Part shown: piece after piece, positions 9,112 to 18,710 of the stretch
Layout of the letters: each line of letters opens with the position of its first letter
Numbering within the stretch: position 1 is the first letter of the stretch
Source of the DNA: Microvirga puerhi
GTDB lineage: Bacteria > Pseudomonadota > Alphaproteobacteria > Rhizobiales > Beijerinckiaceae
Reading direction: 5' to 3'
DNA length: 64,000 nucleotides
Assembly (NCBI RefSeq): GCF_020089865.1
Contig: NZ_JAIRBM010000003.1
Location: forward strand, 1-64,000
Notes under the pieces: generated by a model
Database searches by the model: none
The model's input: only the letters and a program-made list of their open reading frames with translations
Told to the model about the DNA's origin: nothing
Program-made: the position numbers and the translations under genes

Positions 9112-10035
9112 TCATCCGGCTGCTCCGTCGTAAGGCAGCTTCACCGTCTCGGCGAGATAATCGATGAACGCGCGCACCCGCGCCGGCAGGCGTCCGCCCT
9201 GGCCGACGAAGACGGCGTGAATGTCCTCCGAATCGCCCGGGTTGAAGGCTTCGAGCATGGGCACGAGGCGTCCCGCCGCGATGTCGGGGCCGATATGGAA
9301 CCAGGCCAAGCGCGCGAGCCCGACGCCGGCGAGCGCCATCCGGCGCGAGGTCTCGCCGTCGCCGGCCAGGGCATTGCCCACAGCCGGCAGCGTCCGAACC
9401 GCGTCGTTCTCCTTGAAGGGCCATTCGTCGAAGCTGCGGGCGAAGTTGAAGCCGATCCGGTTATGCGCTTCGAGATCGGTAGGGGTCTTCGGCGTTCCGT
9501 GGCGCGAGAGATAGCTTGGGGCTGCGACCACCACCATCCGGCTCGTTCCGAGCTTACGCGCCACGAGCTGCGACGTCCGCAAGGGCCCGACCCGGATCGC
9601 TACGTCGGCCCGCTCCTCGAACAGGTCGACGACCTGATCGGTCAGGACGATGTCGAGCCGCACGTCCGGATAGCGATCGAGGAAACCCGGCACGAGCGGC
9701 AGCAGGTGGTGGAGGCCGAACGGCACGTTGCTGTTGACCCTGACGCGGCCCTTCGGCGCCGCCCCGAAGGAGGCCTCCCGTTCCGCATCGTCGATCTCGG
9801 CAAGGATGCGCTTCGCCCGCTCGAAGAAGGCGACGCCCTCCGGCGTCAGCTGCAGACGCCGCGTCGAGCGGTGCACGAGGCGCGCCCCGAGCCGGGCTTC
9901 GAGCCGCGCCACCAGCTTGCTGACGGCGGATGGAGTCATGCGCAAAGAGCGCGCGGCGGCCGAGAAGCCTGACTGCTCGACCGCACGGACGAAAACTTCC
10001 ATCTCTCCTGAGCGGTTGATGTCGAGCCGCGCCAT
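9112..10035 (-). CDS. LysR-family transcriptional regulator
   Basis: A 307-residue regulator with an N-terminal winged helix-turn-helix (FSAAARSLRMTPSAVSKLVARLEARLG) and a two-lobed ligand-binding domain from about residue 90. The start at 10035 (MARLDINRSG) is preferred over an upstream in-frame codon at 10059, because the helix-turn-helix then begins at the usual distance. It is transcribed away from the MFS exporter at 10157 across about 120 bases, the classic LysR arrangement. It therefore probably controls the exporter-reductase pair. The inducer is unknown. Confidence 0.93.
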   Translation of the reverse strand: MARLDINRSGEMEVFVRAVEQSGFSAAARSLRMTPSAVSKLVARLEARLGARLVHRSTRRLQLTPEGVAFFERAKRILAEIDDAEREASFGAAPKGRVRVNSNVPFGLHHLLPLVPGFLDRYPDVRLDIVLTDQVVDLFEERADVAIRVGPLRTSQLVARKLGTSRMVVVAAPSYLSRHGTPKTPTDLEAHNRIGFNFARSFDEWPFKENDAVRTLPAVGNALAGDGETSRRMALAGVGLARLAWFHIGPDIAAGRLVPMLEAFNPGDSEDIHAVFVGQGGRLPARVRAFIDYLAETVKLPYDGAAG

Positions 10036-10052
10036 GGGATCTCCGATACGTG

Positions 10053-10096
10053 AATTCAAATCACAAATGATGTTCCCATCGGCATTCTAATTCAAA
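10053..10096. promoter_or_regulatory. Possible LysR-regulator control region with AATTCAAA direct repeat
   Basis: The 8-base sequence AATTCAAA occurs at 10053-10060 and again at 10089-10096 in the divergent promoter region. The repeat lies in an AT-rich patch in otherwise GC-rich DNA. A T-N11-A palindrome was not firmly recognised, so the site is tentative. Confidence 0.25.
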
Positions 10097-10156
10097 GGCC
10101 CCCGACCTCCTAGTTTCGCGACACCACTTCGCAACGGTCACGACAGGAGCTTGTCC

Positions 10157-11341
10157 TTGCCCCTTGCCCTCTACACCCTTACCGCCGGGGCCTTCGCCAT
10201 CGGCACTACCGAGTTCGTCATCATGGGCCTGCTGCTGCAGGTCGCCGGCGATCTCGGCGTTTCCATTTCGCTCGCCGGGCTCCTCATTTCCGGCTACGCG
10301 CTCGGCGTCACCGTCGGCGCGCCGCTTATCACGATCCTGACGCGGCAATGGCCGCGCAAGACCGTCCTGGTGGCCCTGATGGTGATCTTCACCATCGGCA
10401 ACATCGCCTGCACCATTGCGCCGAGCTACGGCGCGCTGATGGCTGCGCGCATCGTGACGGCGCTGGCGCACGGCACGTTCTTCGGCGTCGGCTCCGTCGT
10501 TGCGACCGCACTCGTGCCGCCGGAGCGCAAGGCCTCGGCCATCGCCATCATGTTCACAGGCCTGACGGCCGCAACCTTGCTCGGCGTCCCGCTCGGCGCC
10601 TGGATCGGACTCGCCTATGGCTGGCGTGCCACCTTCTGGACAGTGGCGGTCATCGGGGCCCTGGCAACCGTCGTGCTTGCCGCCTTCGTCCCGTCGTCCG
10701 ATAGCCGCAACAACGAAGCGGTGTCGCTGCGCGAGGAACTCGCCGGCTTGCTGCGCCTCCAGGTCCTGCTCGGCCTGGGCATGACCGTGCTCGGCTATGC
10801 GGGCGTCTTCGCGGTGGTCACCTATATCCAGCCGATCCTGACGCAGATCACCGGTTTCTCGGAGGCCGCCGTCTCACCGATCCTGCTGATCTTCGGCGCA
10901 GGCCTCGCCATCGGCAATCTCGGTGGCGGCTGGCTCGCGGACAAGCGCCTGATGCCGACCCTGATCGGGACGCTGGCGACGCTCGCCATCGTGCTCGCCG
11001 CCATGACGTTTGCCGTCCATGAGAAGACCCTTGCCGTCGCGTTCGTCGGGCTTCTCGGCGCTGCCGCCTTCGCCACCGTAGCGCCGCTGCAGCTGCGCGT
11101 CCTCGAAAAGGCCGGTGGCGCGGGCCAGGGACTCGCATCGAGCCTCAACATTGCGGCGTTCAACCTCGGCAATGCACTCGGCGCCTGGATCGGCGGCGTC
11201 GTGATTGATCACGGCCCCGGTCTCGGGTCGGTCCCCTTCGTCGCCGCGCTCGTCACCCTGGCCGGGCTCGTTCTCGCCCTGGTGAGCCATGGGCTCGACC
11301 GGCGCATACCCGCCTCCACTCTCTCGCATCAGGGAATCTGA
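10157..11341 (+). CDS. MFS transporter, arabinose/sugar-efflux type (AraJ/YdhP-like)
   Basis: A 394-residue membrane protein with about twelve helices. The opening ALYTLTAGAFAIGTTEFVIMGLL, and the following loop in which GAPLITILTRQWPRKT carries the RxxxR-type motif A, are typical of the AraJ/YdhP/PbuE drug and sugar efflux group of the major facilitator superfamily. The start is taken as TTG at 10157, because AGGAG at 10145-10149 is 7 bases upstream of it and only 1 base from the alternative TTG at 10151. The aldo/keto reductase begins 2 bases after the stop. The export substrate is unknown. Confidence 0.88.
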   Translation: MPLALYTLTAGAFAIGTTEFVIMGLLLQVAGDLGVSISLAGLLISGYALGVTVGAPLITILTRQWPRKTVLVALMVIFTIGNIACTIAPSYGALMAARIVTALAHGTFFGVGSVVATALVPPERKASAIAIMFTGLTAATLLGVPLGAWIGLAYGWRATFWTVAVIGALATVVLAAFVPSSDSRNNEAVSLREELAGLLRLQVLLGLGMTVLGYAGVFAVVTYIQPILTQITGFSEAAVSPILLIFGAGLAIGNLGGGWLADKRLMPTLIGTLATLAIVLAAMTFAVHEKTLAVAFVGLLGAAAFATVAPLQLRVLEKAGGAGQGLASSLNIAAFNLGNALGAWIGGVVIDHGPGLGSVPFVAALVTLAGLVLALVSHGLDRRIPASTLSHQGI

Positions 11342-11343
11342 CC

Positions 11344-12378
11344 ATGGAATACAGACGTTTGGGACATTCGGGCCTCGAGGTCCCGGTGCTCAGTTTCGGG
11401 GCCGGCACCTTCGGCGGCAAAGGTCCGCTCTTCGGAGCCTGGGGCGATACGGACACGGCGGAGGCGCGCCGACTGATCGATATCTGCCTCGATGCCGGCG
11501 TCACCCTCTTCGACACCGCCGACGTCTATTCGGACGGCGCGTCCGAGAGCGTGCTGGGCGAAGCGATCAAGGGGCGGCGAGACAAGGTTCTCCTGTCGAC
11601 CAAGACAGGCCTCCCGACGGGCGAGGGGTCGAACGAGGCCGGCACGTCCCGCAGCCGGCTGATCGGTGCCGTCGAAGCAGCCCTGACGCGCCTTGGCACC
11701 GACTATATCGATCTGCTGCAGCTCCATGCCTTCGACGCCCGCACGCCGGTCGAGGAAGTTCTCTCGACCCTCGATGATCTCGTCCGGGCAGGAAAGCTCC
11801 GCTATGTGGGCGTGTCGAACTTCGCCGGCTGGCAGCTCATGAAGTCGCTGGCAGTGGCGGAGCGCTATGGCTATCCGCGCTACGTGGCGCATCAAGCCTA
11901 TTACTCGCTGGTCGGCCGTGATTACGAATGGGAGCTGATGCCGCTCGCCCGCGACCAGGGCATCGGCGCGGTGGTCTGGAGCCCGCTCGGCTGGGGACGT
12001 CTGACCGGCAAGATTCGCCGGGGCGAGACGCTGCCGGAAACGAGCCGCTTGCATCAGACCGCCGAATACGGCCCGCCCGTCGACGACGAGCACCTCTTTC
12101 GTGTCGTCGATGCTCTCGATGCGGTGGCGGAGGAGACCGGAAAGACGGTGCCGCAGATTGCCTTGAACTGGCTCCTGCAGCGGCCGACCGTCTCGACCGT
12201 GGTCATCGGCGCGCGCAACGAGGAGCAGCTGCGTCAGAACCTCGGCGCCGTCGGATGGTCGCTGACGCCCGAGCAGATCGCCCGCCTCGATGCGGCGAGT
12301 GCCGTCGTGCCGGCCTATCCCTATTGGCCCTCTTATCGTCAGGCCGGTTTCGCCCGGGTCAATCCGCCGGCTGTCTAA
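11344..12378 (+). CDS. Aldo/keto reductase
   Basis: A 344-residue NADPH-dependent TIM-barrel oxidoreductase. The catalytic tetrad can be placed: Asp and Tyr in DTADVY, Lys in LSTKT, His in LLQLHAFD. The cofactor-binding end is visible in VVIGARNEEQLRQNL. The length fits the AKR11/AKR12-like group. It starts 2 bases after the MFS exporter, so both are likely translated together and regulated by the divergent LysR gene. The pair could detoxify and export a carbonyl compound, but that is an inference. The true substrate is not visible. Confidence 0.92.
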   Translation: MEYRRLGHSGLEVPVLSFGAGTFGGKGPLFGAWGDTDTAEARRLIDICLDAGVTLFDTADVYSDGASESVLGEAIKGRRDKVLLSTKTGLPTGEGSNEAGTSRSRLIGAVEAALTRLGTDYIDLLQLHAFDARTPVEEVLSTLDDLVRAGKLRYVGVSNFAGWQLMKSLAVAERYGYPRYVAHQAYYSLVGRDYEWELMPLARDQGIGAVVWSPLGWGRLTGKIRRGETLPETSRLHQTAEYGPPVDDEHLFRVVDALDAVAEETGKTVPQIALNWLLQRPTVSTVVIGARNEEQLRQNLGAVGWSLTPEQIARLDAASAVVPAYPYWPSYRQAGFARVNPPAV

Positions 12379-12456
12379 ACTCCGCCGGCCGACTAAACGA
12401 AGAACGCCGCTGCGTGGACGAAGATCCGCGCGGCGGTCCCATAAAGGTTATGCGTC

Positions 12457-13317
12457 CTACGCGCTGCGATCGCGGATCAGGCCCTCTTGGGCTACGGACG
12501 CGACGAGCGTCCCGTCCTGGCGGAAGATCAGCCCGCGCGAGAAGCCGCGGGCGCCGCCGGCAAAGGGCGTATCCTGGGCGTAGAGCAGCCATTCGTCGGC
12601 CCGGAAGGGGCGGTGGAACCATAAGGCGTGATCGAGGCTCGCGCCCTGAATAGTCGGATCGAACACGGTTCGGCCGTGAGGGACGAGAGACGTATCGAGC
12701 AGGGTCATGTCGGATGCGTAGGCCAGCACGGCCTGATGCACGGCCAGGTCGTCGGGCAGACGATCCGTTGCCCGGATCCAGACATGGAAGATCGGCTCGC
12801 CCGGATCCTTCGACATGTAGCGCTGCATTTCGACGGGACGCATTTCGATCGGCCGCTCGCGTTCGAAATAGGTTCGCATCGGCTCCGGCATCTTCTGCAG
12901 AAGCTCCGCCTTCACCTCGGTTTCGTTCGGGAGCTCATCCGGGCCGGGCACGTCCGGCATCGGCGCCTGATGCTCGAACCCTTCCTCCGCCACCTGGAAC
13001 GATGCGGACATGGAAAAGATCGCTTGGCCGTGCTGGATCGCCACGACCCGCCGCGTGGCGAAGCTGCGCCCATCGCGGATGCGGTCGACCTCGTAGATGA
13101 TCGGAACCTTGGGATCGCCCGGCCGCATGAAATAGCCGTGGAGCGAGTGGGGCAGCCGACCTTCGACGGTGCGGGCGGCCGCGACAAGCGCCTGGCCGAT
13201 CACCTGCCCGCCGAACACCCGCTGCCAGCCCTCTTTCGGGCTCTGGCCGCGGAAAAGATTCACTTCCAGGGGCTCTAGGTCGAGAATCTTGAGCAGGTTG
13301 GCGACGGCGCTGGACAT
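12457..13317 (-). CDS. tesB: Acyl-CoA thioesterase II (TesB)
   Basis: A 286-residue double-hotdog enzyme that hydrolyses acyl-CoA to free acid and CoA. TesB landmarks include the opening LLKILDLEPLEVNLFRGQSP, the FGGQVIGQAL segment, SLHGYFMRPGDPKVPI, and the C-terminal ASLDHALWFHRPFRADEWLLY with the catalytic Asp. The ATG at 13317 gives exactly the usual family length and start (MSSAVANLL); codons further upstream would add an atypical extension. It is convergent with the aldo/keto reductase and divergent from the FAD hydroxylase. Confidence 0.94.
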   Translation of the reverse strand: MSSAVANLLKILDLEPLEVNLFRGQSPKEGWQRVFGGQVIGQALVAAARTVEGRLPHSLHGYFMRPGDPKVPIIYEVDRIRDGRSFATRRVVAIQHGQAIFSMSASFQVAEEGFEHQAPMPDVPGPDELPNETEVKAELLQKMPEPMRTYFERERPIEMRPVEMQRYMSKDPGEPIFHVWIRATDRLPDDLAVHQAVLAYASDMTLLDTSLVPHGRTVFDPTIQGASLDHALWFHRPFRADEWLLYAQDTPFAGGARGFSRGLIFRQDGTLVASVAQEGLIRDRSA

Positions 13318-13452
13318 GGACGGCGGATCCTTTCGCGGAAATCCATCCATCGGAGAGCCGGTGACGAACGTCAAGCTTGACGGGTGCGCATCCATCGCGG
13401 ACATCCCTTTGTGCCCTAGATTCCCTTTTGGGGCCATTGTCGGGAGAGCGCC

Positions 13453-14709
13453 ATGAGCACAGAGCGTCCACGCATCGTCATCGCCGGTGGTGGCCTGGCC
13501 GGATTATCCCTGTCCTTGGCCCTGAAGCAGGCGCTCGGCGATGCCATCGAGGTCGCCATGTGCGATCCGGCTCTGAAGCGTGATCCCCATGGGGACAAAC
13601 GCGCCTATGCCATCGCGGCATCGGCACGGCGGATGCTGGAAACGTTGCATATCTGGGACGCGGTCGCCGACAAGGCGCAGCCCATCCGCGACATGGTGAT
13701 CACCGACAGCCGCTTGCAGGACCCCGTACGGCCGACCTTCCTGACCTTCGCGGGCGAAGTGGAGGAGGGCGAACCCTTCGCCCATATGGTGGCGGGCGGC
13801 GACCTGACCGCCGCCCTGGTCGAATCCTGCCGGAACGCCGGCGTCGCCCTGATGCCGACCAGCGTGGAGACCTTTTCCGCGCATCCGGGCGGAATCGATG
13901 TCGTAACAAATGGCGGCGGCATCACGCTCCGCGCTTGTCTTCTCGTGGCCGCCGACGGGGCTCGCTCGCGGCTGCGCGAACAGGCCGGCATCAGCTGGAT
14001 CTCCTGGCCGTATCGCCAGTCGGCCATCGTGGCGACGATCCTTCATGCACGCGACCATGAGGGCCGGGCGGTCGAGCATTTCCTGCCGGCGGGGCCCTTC
14101 GCGATCCTGCCGCTCAAGCCGGAAACCCTGCCGGACGGGCGCATTCAGCACCGCTCCTCCATCGTCTGGACGGAGCGCAGCGAGGAGGTGCCTCATCTTC
14201 TCGATGCCCATACGGAAGATCTCCTGGATGAGCTGGAGCGCCGCTTCGGGCTCCAGCTCGGGGAACTCTCCTTCGAGACCAAACCACAGGCCTTTCCTTT
14301 GTCCTTCGGCGTCGCCCGTCGTTTCACCGCCGAGCGCCTCGCGCTGCTCGGCGATGCCGCTCATGTGATCCATCCGATTGCCGGGCAGGGGCTCAATCTC
14401 GGCTTGCACGATGCAGCAGCCCTGGCCGAGATCGTCGTGGAGGCTCTGCGCCTCGGTCGCGATCCTGGCAGCGCCGACGTGCTCGACGATTACGAGCGGG
14501 CGCGGCGGGCCGACATCACCGCCATGGGGCTGATGACGGATGGGCTCAACCGCCTGTTCTCTAACGATGCCCTGCCGGTCAGGCTGGTTCGGGATCTCGG
14601 CCTCGGCCTCGTCGACCGGATGCCGGGATTGAAGAAGTTTTTCATCCGCGAGGCAGCCGGCCTTGCCGGCGGCACTGCGCCGCGGCTGCTCCGAGGCGAG
14701 GCTCTGTAA
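13453..14709 (+). CDS. UbiH/UbiF/COQ6-family FAD-dependent hydroxylase
   Basis: A 418-residue flavoprotein monooxygenase of the type that hydroxylates the aromatic ring during ubiquinone synthesis. The N-terminal dinucleotide-binding motif is GGGLAGLSLSLAL, and the second FAD motif is LLGDAAHVIHPIAGQGLNLGLHD, which is diagnostic for the UbiH/VisC group. GDKRAYAIAASARRMLE is also family-typical. Which ring carbon it oxidises (UbiH, UbiF, UbiI or UbiL role) cannot be decided from sequence alone. It is a single gene, divergent from tesB, and followed by an AT-rich promoter region for the RTX gene. Confidence 0.88.
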   Translation: MSTERPRIVIAGGGLAGLSLSLALKQALGDAIEVAMCDPALKRDPHGDKRAYAIAASARRMLETLHIWDAVADKAQPIRDMVITDSRLQDPVRPTFLTFAGEVEEGEPFAHMVAGGDLTAALVESCRNAGVALMPTSVETFSAHPGGIDVVTNGGGITLRACLLVAADGARSRLREQAGISWISWPYRQSAIVATILHARDHEGRAVEHFLPAGPFAILPLKPETLPDGRIQHRSSIVWTERSEEVPHLLDAHTEDLLDELERRFGLQLGELSFETKPQAFPLSFGVARRFTAERLALLGDAAHVIHPIAGQGLNLGLHDAAALAEIVVEALRLGRDPGSADVLDDYERARRADITAMGLMTDGLNRLFSNDALPVRLVRDLGLGLVDRMPGLKKFFIREAAGLAGGTAPRLLRGEAL

Positions 14710-14794
14710 GCCAGGAGAGGCCGCAGACCTTTATTATTGTAACGACATATCGTAATAGTTCGGAAATCCATTTCTCGATTCCTGGCGGATTTCC

Positions 14795-16858
14795 ATGACC
14801 AATTACTTTTTCGACGCCACCCATCCGTTGCCGCAACCGGGCACCAACGCCCTCGTCGAACTTCCCGATGCCGGCACGACCTTCGTCGGCCTCGACATCG
14901 TCAACGCGACCGGCGTCGCGCTCATGACCCAAGCCAAGCAGAGGATCTCGATCGCCGAGACCTTCAAAGTTCAGGGCAACGGCAATGCGGTGGAGGTGAA
15001 GGGCAACGGTAGCGCCATCTATAACGACGGGACCATCCAGTCGACCAATGGTATCGGCGTCCACTTCCTGGCAGCTGGAACGGGCTTCGTCACGAATTAC
15101 GGCCAGATCACCGGAACCAAGGGGATCGTTGTCGAATCCGCCAATGCGCAACAGCCCTCAGTCGCAGACAAGCTCGATCTCTACAATCTCGGAACCGTCT
15201 CCGCTTCGGGCCTCGCGATTCAGGGAAATATCGGCGCCGATCATGTCACAAATGCCGGCCTGATCAAGACGACAGGCAATGATGCGAGCGTCACGATCAT
15301 TGATCTTGGAGCTGGCAGCGATTTCTATGACGGTACCCAAGGAACCGTGGTCGGACGGATCGAACTCGGGGCGGGAGATGATACGGCTTATGGCGGCGTC
15401 GGAAATGAGACCTTTTCCGGCGGCCCCGGCAGCAACTACATCGACGGCGGAGTCGGTACCGCCGATACGATCGATTATTCCTGGGCAACGGCGAGTGTCA
15501 CACTCAGCCTGGCGCTGTCTGGAAGCCAGTGGATCGGCTTTCAGTCCGATCAGATCCTCAATGTCGAGAATATCATTGGCAGCGCCCAGGCCGACAAGCT
15601 GACCGGCAGCGATGTCGCCAACAAGCTCCAAGGCGGTGCCGGCGCCGATACGCTCGAGGGTGGGTTTGGCAACGATACCCTTGATGGCGGCGATGGTATT
15701 GATACGGCGCGCTATTCAGGCTCGTCCGGAGTCACTGTCAGTCTCGCGATCAATGGAGCACAGGACGCCGGCGTCTATGGCAGCGATACGCTGATCGGAA
15801 TCGAGAACCTCGAAGGCGGCTCTGGAGCGGACAAGCTCACGGGCAACGACGGCAACAACACGCTGACGGGGGGCAACGGTAACGACACGCTGACGGGGGG
15901 ACTCGGAAACGATCTTCTCGATGGAGGCGCCGGTGAGGACAGGGCGGTCTATACTGGCAACAGCACGGCTTACACGATCACGTCCAACACCGACGGTACC
16001 TTCACCATCGCCGGGCCCGAAGGGCAGGACATCTTGAAGGATGTCCGGCTTGCGCAGTTCGCTGACAAGACCATTGCGTTGGTCAACGGTGCGCCATCGA
16101 GCATTTTTCTGTCGGGAAGCACCATATCCGAGACGGCGGCGCCCGGCACGACCATCGGGACCCTATTCGGATCTGATCCTGACAACGACACGCTGACTTA
16201 TTCCCTCGTTTCGAACGCGGGCGGCCTGTTTGGTCTCAACGGCACGAATCTCGTCCTGCAGGGAGCGCTCGATTACGAGACCGCGAAGCAATACACCATC
16301 GCCGTTAAAGCCAGCGACGCTTACGGCAAGGATCTCGTCAAGGCGGTCACGATCAACGTCCGCAACGTCGTCGAAACCAATCCGCTGAAACTGACCGGCA
16401 CCGCGAAGCAGGATTCCCTTGTGGGAGAAGATGGCAACGACCTGATCAAGGGACTTGGCGGCAACGATACCCTATGGGGACAGGGCGGCAATGACACGCT
16501 GATCGGCGGCGCCGGAAACGATGCGCTTATCGGCGGCATCGGCAAGGATGTGTTCGTGTTCGACACGAAACCGAATGTGCGCTCGAATGTCGATACCATC
16601 TACGGCTTTACGCCGGTCGACGATACGATCGATCTGTCGCGAAAGATCTTCTCCAAGCTGCCCAAGAAGGGCACCCTCGCCAAGGGCGCCTTTTGGATCG
16701 GCGACCACGTCCACGACAAGGACGATAGAATCATCTACAACAAGAAGACCGGTGCCCTGTTCTACGATCCCGATGGAACCGGCAAGGCTTCGGCGATTCA
16801 GATCGCAGTCCTGTCGACCAAGCTCAAGCTCACCTATCACGACTTCATGGTGATTTGA
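14795..16858 (+). CDS. Secreted RTX calcium-binding protein with cadherin-like domain
   Basis: A 687-residue protein without an N-terminal signal peptide. The first 200 residues look like a beta-solenoid (repeated NAxGI.. and NDG motifs). Several blocks of nine-residue RTX repeats of the GGxGxDxLx type follow around residues 200-380 and 540-580. Between them lies a cadherin-like segment (about 425-525, SDPDNDTLTYSLVSNAGGLFGL). RTX repeats fold on Ca2+ outside the cell and mark type I secretion substrates; the C-terminal tail ends LTYHDFMVI. The tail is closely similar in layout to that of the 1418-residue protein at 41372. No type I secretion genes lie nearby. Confidence 0.85.
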   Translation: MTNYFFDATHPLPQPGTNALVELPDAGTTFVGLDIVNATGVALMTQAKQRISIAETFKVQGNGNAVEVKGNGSAIYNDGTIQSTNGIGVHFLAAGTGFVTNYGQITGTKGIVVESANAQQPSVADKLDLYNLGTVSASGLAIQGNIGADHVTNAGLIKTTGNDASVTIIDLGAGSDFYDGTQGTVVGRIELGAGDDTAYGGVGNETFSGGPGSNYIDGGVGTADTIDYSWATASVTLSLALSGSQWIGFQSDQILNVENIIGSAQADKLTGSDVANKLQGGAGADTLEGGFGNDTLDGGDGIDTARYSGSSGVTVSLAINGAQDAGVYGSDTLIGIENLEGGSGADKLTGNDGNNTLTGGNGNDTLTGGLGNDLLDGGAGEDRAVYTGNSTAYTITSNTDGTFTIAGPEGQDILKDVRLAQFADKTIALVNGAPSSIFLSGSTISETAAPGTTIGTLFGSDPDNDTLTYSLVSNAGGLFGLNGTNLVLQGALDYETAKQYTIAVKASDAYGKDLVKAVTINVRNVVETNPLKLTGTAKQDSLVGEDGNDLIKGLGGNDTLWGQGGNDTLIGGAGNDALIGGIGKDVFVFDTKPNVRSNVDTIYGFTPVDDTIDLSRKIFSKLPKKGTLAKGAFWIGDHVHDKDDRIIYNKKTGALFYDPDGTGKASAIQIAVLSTKLKLTYHDFMVI

Positions 16859-17303
16859 GTCAATCACCGATTTGTCCTGGATTTCCTGCTGGTCCTGTAG
16901 GGCTCCGCCGTTTCATGCATAGGCCAGGAACGCGCGACTTGACCGATGACTGACTTGGATACCCAACACCCATGGGCATCGCCGTTGCCGGACCGTGGCA
17001 GTGGGCTTCACACTTAGCTCCGATACGTCCTACGGTTCGGGCGGAGTCGACATGGCGAGCGGTCCAGATGCCGGTAAGGGCGGCAAATATTCCATTCCGC
17101 CGCTGGCTACGCGGATGTGGCATGGCGGGATTCGTCTCCCTCCTAAGATTGCTCTCAACTCGTCGCATCCTTGCATTGTGATCCTGCAAATGGCGGAGCC
17201 GCATTCTCAGGCTTTGCCTAGTGTCGTTTCTTGCTATGATCGGCAAAATAGGTTGGGGGCGTCTGCAGATCGGCCGAAGACCAACGGCTGAGGGAGCGGA
17301 CCG
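16859..17303. other. 445-base gap without recognisable gene
   Basis: Short open frames exist (for example 16995-17291) but show no family pattern, no convincing ribosome site and atypical composition. No terminator, repeat or RNA structure was recognised. The right end presumably holds the promoter of the GAF-cyclase gene at 17304. Confidence 0.5.
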
Positions 17304-18602
17304 ATGGATGAGCTCTCCTCCCAGGAAGTGGACCGGGTTGCAGCCCTTGCCCTGTATCGGGTCCTGAATACCGCTCCGGAATTTTCCTATGATGCACTGA
17401 CCGAGCTGGCGGCCGAGATCTGCGGCTGTCCGGTTGCCCTGATCAGTCTCATGGACGAGCGGCGCGCATGGCTGAAATCCAAGTATGGCCTGCCGGCCGA
17501 TATGGTCGAGTGTCCGCGTGAGATCACGATGTGCAACACGACACTGTGTTCCAACGATCTGATCTACGAGCCGGATTTGACGGCGAGCGAGCGCTTTCGT
17601 GATCTGCCCATGGTGACCGGCGAGCCCTTCGCCCGGTTCTATTGCGGGATGCCCCTGATCAACCGGGAAGGCTTCGCCCTCGGCACGCTCTGTGTCATCG
17701 GGTTCGAACCGCTCGAGCTACGCCCGTCGCAGCGGGAAGCAGTGCGCCGCCTAGCGCAGCAGGCCATGGCCCAGCTCGAACTGCGCAGGCAGCTTCTGGA
17801 GCGCGACGAGCTTATCGGCGAAGTCTCGCAAGCACGAGCTGCTGCCGAAGCGGCGCGCGAGCGTTCGGAAAAGCTTCTCAAAAACATCCTGCCGGAATCA
17901 ATCGCCGAAGAGCTTCAGACGAGCGGCAGAGTCGAGCCGCGCTCCCACGAGGCAACCACCATTCTCTTTGCAGACTTCAAGGCGTTTACGCGTCTCACCG
18001 AAACCCTCGATCCGGCCGGACTGATCCGACAGCTCGACCTGAATTTTGCGCGCTTCGACGAGATTGCGCAAAGCCACGGAATGGAGACGATCAAGACGGT
18101 CGGTGATGCCTTCATTGCGGCAGGCGGCCTGCCGGTGGAAAATCGCAGCCATCCCATCGATGCATGTCTTGCTGCATTACAGATGCAGCGGTTCATTCAC
18201 ACTTCCAACCTGCAGCGTGAAAAGCTGCGCTTGCCGCTGTGGGAGCTGCGGATCGGTGTCAATTCAGGTCCCGTCGTGGCCGGAATCGTCGGACAGCGCC
18301 GCTTCACTTATGATGTATGGGGCAATGCGGTGAATGTGGCGCAGCGTTTGGAGGAGGCCTGCGAGCCAGGTCGCGTGAATATTTCCGCCAGCACATTGCA
18401 TCACGTCTCCCGTCTGTTCGAGATCGAGGCCCGAGGTTCTGTCCAGGTAAAGCATATCGGTGCTATCGACATGTATTTCCTGGACCGCATTCGCCCGGAC
18501 CTCTGTACGGATTCGGACGGCGTCAGTCCCAGCGATGCATTCTGGCGAATGAGCGGTATCCGGAGAAGCGCGGGATCTGACAACGCGGGGATCCGAGCCT
18601 GA
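17304..18602 (+). CDS. GAF-domain class III adenylate cyclase
   Basis: A 432-residue soluble signalling enzyme predicted to make cAMP. A GAF sensor domain covers about residues 15-160 (ALISLMDERRAWLKSKYGL, then CNTTLCSNDLIYEPDL). A coiled-coil linker (about 160-200, ending NILPESIAEEL) leads into the catalytic domain. Metal ligands are D224 (LFADFKAFT) and D268 (VGDAF). Lys264 and Asp337 (DVWGNAVNVAQRLE) are the adenine-selecting residues, and N344 and R348 are the transition-state pair. All key residues are present, so it should be active as a homodimer. The GAF ligand is unknown; several Cys residues in the GAF domain could hint at redox or metal sensing. Confidence 0.9.
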   Translation: MDELSSQEVDRVAALALYRVLNTAPEFSYDALTELAAEICGCPVALISLMDERRAWLKSKYGLPADMVECPREITMCNTTLCSNDLIYEPDLTASERFRDLPMVTGEPFARFYCGMPLINREGFALGTLCVIGFEPLELRPSQREAVRRLAQQAMAQLELRRQLLERDELIGEVSQARAAAEAARERSEKLLKNILPESIAEELQTSGRVEPRSHEATTILFADFKAFTRLTETLDPAGLIRQLDLNFARFDEIAQSHGMETIKTVGDAFIAAGGLPVENRSHPIDACLAALQMQRFIHTSNLQREKLRLPLWELRIGVNSGPVVAGIVGQRRFTYDVWGNAVNVAQRLEEACEPGRVNISASTLHHVSRLFEIEARGSVQVKHIGAIDMYFLDRIRPDLCTDSDGVSPSDAFWRMSGIRRSAGSDNAGIRA

Positions 18603-18710
18603 ACGGAAGACGAGTTCCCAGCTTGGCCTCTTGCATCGACGGTGCGTCTTCACCGTTCAGAGCATAAAGGCGCGGTTTCGTCCGGGGCTGTCTTCGAAAG
18701 GGGGAGAGCC

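Noticed and set aside
16995-17291. A 98-codon frame in the gap after the first RTX gene
   Set aside because: No family pattern and no convincing ribosome site; left as unassigned.
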